From Actinoplanes liguriensis (GTDB taxonomy: Bacteria; Actinomycetota; Actinomycetes; Mycobacteriales; Micromonosporaceae), in contig KL571206.1 of NCBI GenBank assembly GCA_000715855.1, positions 43,310-53,717 on the forward strand: a DNA stretch of 10,408 bases, in the 5' to 3' direction. The notes under the pieces are model-generated. The model ran no database searches and had not been told where the DNA came from. It worked only from the letters and a program-made list of their open reading frames with translations. Made by a program: the position numbers and the translations under genes. Of the stretch, positions 1 to 10,408 are shown piece after piece; within the stretch, counting starts at the first letter, position 1, and each line of letters starts with the position of its first letter.

Positions 1-16
1 TGTGTATAAGAGACAG
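1..16 (+). other. Residual Tn5/Nextera mosaic-end adapter
   Basis: The first 16 bases read TGTGTATAAGAGACAG, identical to the last 16 bases of the 19-base Tn5 mosaic end used in Nextera-type library preparation. The sequence sits exactly at the edge of the window, as expected for untrimmed adapter at a contig end. It should be masked. The membrane-protein reading frame of the neighbouring gene continues through it only by chance, so genuine genomic sequence begins at about base 17. Confidence 0.93.
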
Positions 17-283
17 GAGCAGGGTGAATGCGCCGGCCACCCAGGGCCCGCCACTCGTGAAGCCGAAGCAGATGGTCAGGAAGGACACCAGGATCGAGCC
101 GATCCCGGCGATCAGCGAACCGATCGCGAGGCCCGAGGTGATCGGCACGACACGGAGCTGCACCAATCCGAACTGGGTGCCGCTGACCACATCCACCCGC
201 TCGGTCTCCCAGCCGCTCGCCGACTGCGGAGGCACGCCATAGGGCGGCGGACCGTACGGCATAGGCGGTGGGGGTTGCATCAT
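17..283 (-). CDS. Small proline-rich membrane protein, DUF4190-like, 3' end missing
   Basis: This is an N-terminal fragment of 89 codons, cut off by the contig end. It begins with a proline/tyrosine-rich cytoplasmic segment (MMQPPPPMPYGPPPYGVPP) and a polar stretch to about residue 45. A hydrophobic glycine-rich segment follows at residues 48-73 (starting ITSGLAIGSLIAG), and a second begins near residue 81. That pattern is typical of small actinobacterial membrane proteins annotated as DUF4190 or hypothetical; the function is unknown. Third positions are almost all G/C, so the frame is coding. The start is uncertain: in-frame ATGs lie at 295, 283 and 280. The only SD-like sequence (GGGTGA) is too close to 295 and somewhat far from 283. 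The gene follows another small membrane protein gene on the same strand, with 66-80 bases between them. Confidence 0.7.
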
Positions 284-361
284 GTTCAGAAGCATGTCAC
301 CCGGACGCGCCGCCGCGCAGCCCGGCCAGGGCCGTCCCGGCTCGCCGCGGGCGGTGCCGGA

Positions 362-709
362 TCAATCGGTGCCGGGCGCGAAGTCCTGACCGACCGGTGC
401 GGCCGCCAGGTGCAGCAGACCGGCGATCAGCGCCACCACCAGCGCCGTCAGTGCCAGCACCAGACCCGTCCAGGCGAGTCTGCGGCCACGGCGGATCCAT
501 GCGCCACCCGTGAGGTAGCCGCCGGCCGCGAACGCCTCACGGGACGTCTGACGGGCCAGAAGTAACGCAATGGTGGCAGGAATCACCCCACCGATCAGCG
601 GGCCGGTCAACAGCCCGACCAGACCCAGCGCGAAGACCGCCCGAGCCTTCGTCGAGGGCGCCGGCTCCGGATCCAGGGGGTGACGATGGGGCGCGAGTTG
701 AACGGTCAC
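362..709 (-). CDS. Small membrane protein of unknown function, DUF4190-like
   Basis: The 115-residue protein has a polar, proline-containing N-terminus (1-20) and a long hydrophobic stretch at 23-52 that may form a hairpin or one long segment. A basic/polar loop at 53-78 contains RRGRR, and a second hydrophobic segment lies at 79-101. It has no signal peptidase site and no catalytic motif that I recognise. The arrangement resembles actinobacterial DUF4190-type proteins, but the assignment is by pattern only. The chosen start is a GTG at 709 with a weak upstream purine stretch. The gene lies 69 bases after rpoC, behind that gene's terminator hairpin, so it probably has its own promoter or depends on readthrough; I see no convincing promoter. 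It shares its direction and membrane character with the next, truncated gene. Confidence 0.72.
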   Translation of the reverse strand: MTVQLAPHRHPLDPEPAPSTKARAVFALGLVGLLTGPLIGGVIPATIALLLARQTSREAFAAGGYLTGGAWIRRGRRLAWTGLVLALTALVVALIAGLLHLAAAPVGQDFAPGTD

Positions 710-721
710 CGGACCATCTTA

Positions 722-766
722 GAAAGGCCGGTGGGGCGGCCGCGCCATGCGCGACCGCCCCACCGG
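722..766 (-). terminator. Intrinsic terminator after rpoC
   Basis: Two arms at 728-744 and 750-766 form a 17-bp, almost entirely G/C stem with one mismatch and a 5-base loop. On the transcribed strand the stem is followed by CCTTTCT. It starts 12 bases after the rpoC stop codon. The strong stem with a short T-containing tail is typical of terminators in high-GC actinobacteria. It should end most rpoBC transcription before the small membrane protein genes. Confidence 0.8.
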
Positions 767-778
767 ATTCACAGACCT

Positions 779-4669
<3,891 letters not shown>

Positions 4670-4720
4670 TTGGACTATCCCTCGTGTTTCGTTGCTCGGG
4701 TGAATTCAAGGCCGGCGGGG

Positions 4721-4765
4721 GCGTCCCCGGTCGGTCCCGACATGCTCGGGACCGACCGGGGACGC
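4721..4765. repeat. Perfect 20-bp inverted repeat between rpoB and rpoC
   Basis: The arms 4721-4740 and 4746-4765 are exact reverse complements, separated by a 5-base centre (CATGC on the plus strand). In the rpoBC transcript this would fold into a very stable 20-bp hairpin starting 6 bases after the rpoB stop and ending 51 bases before the rpoC start codon. The bases after the stem on the transcribed strand are C/G-rich, with no U tract, so a classic full terminator is unlikely. Partial attenuation, an RNase III processing site or mRNA end protection are possible roles. The structure is directly visible; the role is inferred. Confidence 0.85.
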
Positions 4766-4771
4766 TCTCCG

Positions 4772-8212
<3,441 letters not shown>

Positions 8213-8217
8213 GATGC

Positions 8218-8231
8218 GTCCTTCCGAGGAC
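8218..8231 (-). promoter_or_regulatory. rpoB ribosome binding site inside a small hairpin
   Basis: The Shine-Dalgarno sequence GGAAGGA (8219-8225) lies 6 bases from the TTG start and fixes the rpoB start. Its 3' half is one arm of a 5-bp hairpin, GTCCT-CGGA-AGGAC, on the transcribed strand. The pairing could partly hide the site from ribosomes. The stem is short, so an effect on translation is only a suggestion. A second 6-bp hairpin (8251-8266, AGTTGC/GCAACT arms) lies just upstream. Confidence 0.5.
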
Positions 8232-8354
8232 CGGTGCTGCTATGCGGCTGAGTTGCTGATGCAACTGGTCTGCGTGCACTCCAAAAGACACCCGTCGAAT
8301 CCACAGACATGGATGGAAGGACAGGCGTCAAGATAGAAGGCAGCGCAAACTAGC

Positions 8355-8383
8355 AGTGTAGCCGCTTGGCTAACCGCTGTCCA
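8355..8383 (-). promoter_or_regulatory. Probable sigma-70-type promoter of rpoB
   Basis: On the minus strand, TGGACA (-35, 8378-8383) and TACACT (-10, 8355-8360) are separated by exactly 17 bases. The -35 matches TTGACA at five of six positions, and the -10 fits the actinobacterial TAnnnT pattern. Transcription would start at about 8348, giving a leader of about 136 bases before the rpoB TTG. This is the best promoter candidate in the rplL-rpoB gap and would allow rpoBC to be expressed independently of rplJL. Confidence 0.72.
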
Positions 8384-8748
8384 GCCCACACCACGAAGTG
8401 GCCTGCGGAACGTGCCCTCAGCGCCGCTGACCTGCGCAATCGCAGTCAACGCCGTGCCGGGGCCGCTCAAGAAACGCGGCTCATCTTCCTCGGGTGCCGG
8501 TCCGTGGTCATCGGTCAACCGATTACCCACGGGGTGGCTGTCGCAAGCGCGGAAACTTGCTGCCATCAGCGTGCCTGTCAGGGGACACACAGTCAAGGGC
8601 TGTGCCGCGGGTCGGACTCAGCCGGTCGTCCGGCCGGCGCACCAGAGGGACCTTACTGCATGGATGGCGAGCTTTGGGACGCTTTGTCGTGCACGCCGTG
8701 ACCTGCCCGGACACAGGTCATCGACCAGGACTGACGCCCGGGAAACAC

Positions 8749-8783
8749 CGATGGCGGAGATCCGAGCCGGACCTCCGCCATCG
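8749..8783 (-). terminator. Hairpin after rplL, probable partial terminator/attenuator
   Basis: Arms CGATGGCGGAG (8749-8759) and CTCCGCCATCG (8773-8783) pair perfectly over 11 bp. An A/C mismatch is followed by an inner 4-bp stem (8761-8764 with 8768-8771) and a 3-base loop. It lies 25 bases after the rplL stop. The following bases on the transcribed strand are GGTGTTTCC, only a short T run, which suggests incomplete termination. In E. coli a partial terminator between rplL and rpoB lowers rpoBC expression relative to the ribosomal genes; a similar role is inferred here. Confidence 0.68.
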
Positions 8784-8808
8784 ACGGAAAACGCTGAGGA
8801 GCGTTAGA

Positions 8809-9191
8809 TCACTTGAGGGTGACCTTGGCGCCTTCGCCCTCGAGCTTGGCCTTGGCGGCCTCGGCCTTCTCCTTGTTGACACCCTCGAGGATCGCCTTCG
8901 GGGCGGCCTCAACGGCGTCCTTGGCCTCCTTGAGGCCCAGGCCGGTCAGCTCACGCACGACCTTGATGACCTGGATCTTCTTGCCACCGTCGCCCTCGAG
9001 CACGACGTCGAACGCTGTCTCTGCTCCACGGCAGCCTCGGCGGCCGGGGCGGCACCCGCGGCGGCAACCGCGACCGGAGCGGCAGCCTTGACGTCGAAGA
9101 CGTCCTCGAAGGTCTTCACGAACTCGGAGAGCTCGATCAGGGTCATTTCCTTGAACGCGTCGAGCAGCTCGTCGGTGCTGAGCTTCGCCAT
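8809..9191 (-). CDS. rplL: 50S ribosomal protein L7/L12, frame broken by an apparent one-base deletion
   Basis: L7/L12 forms the multi-copy stalk on L10 that recruits translation factors. The ATG at 9191 has AGGAAAGG 9 bases upstream. Residues 1-34 are the dimerisation domain (starting [20 protein letters not shown]), and 36-57 are the Ala-rich hinge. After VEQ (residue 57, near base 9020) the frame is lost: the original frame runs through unrelated sequence to a stop at 8946. The conserved factor-binding domain ([20 protein letters not shown] and onward, ending GAKVTLK) continues in another frame to the stop at 8809. Adding one A on the coding strand (CAGAGACAG to CAGAAGACAG) restores VEQKTAFDVV and a normal 127-residue protein. 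Because the gene is nearly indispensable and both halves are well conserved, a sequence error is more likely than a true mutation. Confidence 0.93.
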
Positions 9192-9247
9192 GATTGGCAA
9201 CCTTTCCTAGCTTCTGATGTAAAAGTTTGCTCGGTTCGCGAGAGCCA

Positions 9248-9799
9248 TCAGGCGGCCTCGGCGGAACCGTCCTTCTCGCGCTTGTCACGCAGGGCGTCCA
9301 CCAGGCGAACGGCCTGGGAGAGCGGAGCCTGGAACGTGGCCGCGGCCTTGCTCAGGTTGCCCTTCATGGCGCCGGCCAGCTTGGCCAGCAGCACCTCACG
9401 GGACTCGAGGTCCGCCAGCTTGCTGACGTCCTCGGCCGAGATGGCCTTGCCCTCGAACACGCCGCCCTTGATGACGAGGACGGGGTTGGCCTTGGCGAAG
9501 GCGCGGAGCGCCTTGGCCGCGTCAACCACGTCACCCTTCACGAAGGCGAGCGCGGTAGGACCGGTGAACAGCGCCTCGTCGAGGCCCTCGATGCCCGCGT
9601 CGCTAGCCGCACGCTTCGCGAGCGTGTTCTTGGCGACGGAGTACTTGGCCTGCTGGCCCAGCGCCCGCCGCAGCTCGGTGAGCTGCTTGACGGTGAGGCC
9701 CCGGTATTCGGTCAACACGGTGGCCGCAGAGTCACGGAAGTTGTCCGTCAGCTCGACGACGGCCGTGGCCTTGTCGGCCCGGACCGGCTTGTCCGCCAT
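9248..9799 (-). CDS. rplJ: 50S ribosomal protein L10
   Basis: L10 anchors the L7/L12 dimers to 23S rRNA at the ribosomal stalk base and, as the L10-L7/L12 complex, represses its own operon by binding the mRNA leader. The protein has 183 residues. The conserved N-terminal RNA-binding region is visible ([13 protein letters not shown], 32-44; KNTLAKRA, 57-64). The C-terminal helix (about 150-175) carries L7/L12 in the family. The ATG at 9799 has a strong GAGGAGGG site 3 bases upstream; an in-frame extension to 9853 would cover the ribosome binding site and leader hairpin and is rejected. It precedes rplL by 56 bases, a conserved pairing. Confidence 0.98.
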   Translation of the reverse strand: MADKPVRADKATAVVELTDNFRDSAATVLTEYRGLTVKQLTELRRALGQQAKYSVAKNTLAKRAASDAGIEGLDEALFTGPTALAFVKGDVVDAAKALRAFAKANPVLVIKGGVFEGKAISAEDVSKLADLESREVLLAKLAGAMKGNLSKAAATFQAPLSQAVRLVDALRDKREKDGSAEAA

Positions 9800-9805
9800 G
9801 TCCCT

Positions 9806-9839
9806 CCTCTCATCAGTGCTGTTGCCACTGGTCGAGAGG
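9806..9839 (-). promoter_or_regulatory. Hairpin overlapping the rplJ ribosome binding site
   Basis: On the transcribed strand CCTCTC (9834-9839) pairs with GAGAGG (9806-9811), which is the 5' part of the rplJ Shine-Dalgarno region. Inside it, CAGTG (9826-9830) pairs with CACTG (9814-9818) around a 7-base loop. Folding would cover part of the ribosome binding site, offering a second, translational layer of control after the upstream attenuator. The pairing is visible; the regulatory effect is inferred. Confidence 0.55.
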
Positions 9840-9844
9840 GTCCG

Positions 9845-9879
9845 AAAAAGCAAAACGCCCCGGCGCAGGGCACGGGGCG
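9845..9879 (-). terminator. Intrinsic terminator (attenuator) in the rplJ leader
   Basis: On the transcribed strand CGCCCCG (9873-9879) pairs with CGGGGCG (9856-9862) across a 10-base loop. It is followed at once by TTTTGCTTTTT, the best T tract in the window. It lies about 45 bases upstream of the rplJ start, inside the leader rather than after a gene, so it is an attenuator. Its loop contains CCCTGCGC, the exact complement of GCGCAGGG in the L10-binding element upstream, giving a ready antiterminator pairing. Confidence 0.85.
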
Positions 9880-10010
9880 GACATCAGAACACACGCGAGC
9901 GCATGTCGATACATCACGAACCTGTCCCTGCGCAGGTCGCCCGCTCATGCGGGACCTTCGGCACGCGACTTCCGTCTTGACGACGGTCGTTGCGGCGACC
10001 AGCGGTCTAT
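9880..10010 (-). promoter_or_regulatory. Ribosomal protein L10 leader (L10-binding mRNA element)
   Basis: The transcript upstream of rplJ carries the signatures of the bacterial L10 leader family (Rfam L10_leader). There is a 5' AGACCGCTGGTCG (9996-10008) and a 3' CGACCTGCGCAGG (about 9928-9940) that closes on it. Between them lie two internal hairpins: CCGTC/GACGG, flanked by CGAC/GTCG with a GAA bulge, and CCCGC-ATGA-GCGGG. The family mimics the L10-binding site of 23S rRNA. When L10-L7/L12 is in excess it binds here, sequestering GCGCAGGG (9926-9933). That would leave the downstream terminator free to form and lower rplJL transcription. The element is recognised from sequence pattern, without a covariance search. 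Confidence 0.82.
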
Positions 10011-10030
10011 GGGTGGAACTCCGAGAAGGA

Positions 10031-10059
10031 AGGTTACGCGGCCACCTGCCGAAAACCAA
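10031..10059 (-). promoter_or_regulatory. Probable promoter of the rplJL operon
   Basis: On the minus strand TTGGTT (-35, 10054-10059) and TAACCT (-10, 10031-10036) are separated by 17 bases. The -10 fits the actinobacterial TAnnnT pattern. Start of transcription near 10024 would place the L10 leader about 15 bases from the 5' end of an approximately 225-base leader, which fits an attenuation mechanism. A second, weaker candidate is an extended -10, TGCTATACG (10141-10149), without a good -35. Confidence 0.6.
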
Positions 10060-10171
10060 ATCGGCCGGTCCATGCCGACCCGTCCCCCACGGCCCGCTCC
10101 ACTCCGGGCCGCTTCAAACCAGACCCATTTCCCGGTACGGCGTATAGCACGCCCGTCCGTCCCCTCCGACG

Positions 10172-10197
10172 TTGTCCACATTCCCGCGCCGTCCACA
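10172..10197 (+). promoter_or_regulatory. Two tandem DnaA-box-like nonamers
   Basis: TTGTCCACA (10172-10180) matches the preferred actinobacterial DnaA box. CCGTCCACA (10189-10197) shares its TCCACA core and lies exactly 17 bases downstream in the same orientation. They sit about 115 bases upstream of the predicted rplJ promoter. Two nonamers are too few for a replication origin and there is no AT-rich region, so a regulatory or titration site, or chance, are the alternatives. Confidence 0.4.
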
Positions 10198-10250
10198 GGC
10201 CCCCAACACGATCATGACCCCCCAAGCCACACTGAAGGCAGAGGCGGTGG

Positions 10251-10265
10251 CCCCCCTTTGGGAGG
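10251..10265 (-). terminator. Weak hairpin after the upstream membrane protein gene
   Basis: On the transcribed strand CCTCCC-AAA-GGGGGG forms a 6-bp stem with one U-G pair, 22 bases after the stop codon at 10288. No T tract follows. It may act as a weak terminator for the upstream gene, but the evidence is thin. Confidence 0.3.
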
Positions 10266-10287
10266 GTGGGCTTCTATCTCGGGGTGA

Positions 10288-10408
10288 TCATGAGCGGGAG
10301 CGGCGCAAGATCCCGTAAGTCGTCAACGCCAGCGCTGACCAGACCAGTGACCACGCCGTGAGCTGCGCAAGCGTGCTCGCCGCCGGGGTGGCGCCGCTGT
10401 TGAGAGCC
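10288..10408 (-). CDS. C-terminal end of a membrane protein, possibly an ABC-type permease
   Basis: Only the last 39 codons are present; the gene enters from the right edge and ends in TGA at 10288-10290. The peptide has a hydrophobic helix (LAQLTAWSLVWSALALTTYG) followed by a short basic tail (ILRRSRS). This is the usual appearance of the last transmembrane segment and cytoplasmic end of ABC-2-type permeases. Third positions are about 85% G/C, clearly better than the alternative minus frames, which supports coding. Membrane transport genes next to rplJ occur in some actinobacteria, but the assignment is by pattern and could equally fit another integral membrane protein. Confidence 0.6.
   Translation of the reverse strand, partial: ALNSGATPAASTLAQLTAWSLVWSALALTTYGILRRSRS

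Larger units (their letters stand above)
8213..8748. other. Non-coding gap between the rplL hairpin and rpoB
   Basis: About 536 bases contain no credible gene: open frames here lack the strong third-position G/C bias of the neighbouring genes. Besides the rpoB promoter and the hairpins near the rpoB start, it holds three further TTGAC(T/C) hexamers on the minus strand (8591-8596, 8513-8518, 8443-8448), none with a good -10 at normal spacing. There is also a 14-base imperfect palindrome, ATCGGT-CA-ACCGAT (8510-8523), that could be an operator. Part of it may be an untranslated readthrough leader from rplL to rpoB. Confidence 0.55.

Noticed and set aside
8240..8596. A 118-codon minus-strand open frame in the rplL-rpoB gap
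   Set aside because: It runs through the predicted rpoB promoter, starts with a TTG that has no ribosome binding site, and has third-position G/C of only about 60% by eye, against over 90% in the real genes. I recognise no protein family in it.
8443..8596. Three TTGAC(T/C) hexamers on the minus strand as further rpoB promoters
   Set aside because: None has a TAnnnT-like -10 at 16-18 bases, unlike the promoter at 8355-8383.
9010..9030. Programmed ribosomal frameshift in rplL
   Set aside because: No slippery heptamer or stimulatory structure is seen at the junction. L7/L12 is a highly expressed single-frame protein in all bacteria I know, and one missing base is a simpler explanation.
9800..9853. 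N-terminal extension of L10 to an upstream start at 9853
   Set aside because: The extra residues would be encoded by the Shine-Dalgarno sequence and leader hairpin. The ATG at 9799 has an ideal ribosome binding site and gives the normal family N-terminus.
10172..10197. Replication origin
   Set aside because: Only two DnaA-box-like nonamers are present. There is no AT-rich unwinding region, and dnaA and dnaN are not in the window.

Overview
The window is a core transcription/translation locus of a high-GC actinobacterium, most likely a member of the Micromonosporaceae (Micromonospora, Salinispora, Actinoplanes or a relative). This rests on the very high G/C at third codon positions, an actinobacterial RpoC with its coiled-coil insertion, and a TTG-started RpoB whose N-terminus ([20 protein letters not shown]) and [14 protein letters not shown] rifampicin-region wording I associate with that family. 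All supported genes lie on the minus strand, so transcription runs from high to low coordinates.

In order of transcription: (i) 10288-10408, the C-terminal 39 codons of a membrane protein, probably an ABC-type permease; (ii) 9800-10287, a regulatory region with two DnaA-box-like nonamers, a sigma-70-type promoter, a ribosomal protein L10 leader, an intrinsic attenuator and a hairpin over the rplJ ribosome binding site; (iii) rplJ (L10) and rplL (L7/L12), the latter with its frame broken by what looks like one missing base; (iv) 8213-8808, a gap of about 600 bases with a terminator/attenuator hairpin after rplL and a separate promoter for rpoB; (v) rpoB and rpoC, separated by about 100 bases holding a perfect 20-bp inverted repeat; (vi) a strong terminator after rpoC; (vii) two small membrane protein genes, the last running off the contig end.

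The genes form one logical unit. L10 and L7/L12 build the ribosomal stalk, and rpoB and rpoC encode the two large RNA polymerase subunits. The layout predicts feedback control of the stalk genes by L10-L7/L12 through the leader, with rpoBC partly uncoupled by the rplL-rpoB hairpin and their own promoter.

Two data-quality points matter. Bases 1-16 are the end of the Tn5/Nextera mosaic-end adapter, not genomic DNA. The rplL frameshift at about 9020 is probably an assembly or sequencing error. I see no mobile element, CRISPR array, tRNA, rRNA or new multi-gene system; the less routine content is in the non-coding control regions.
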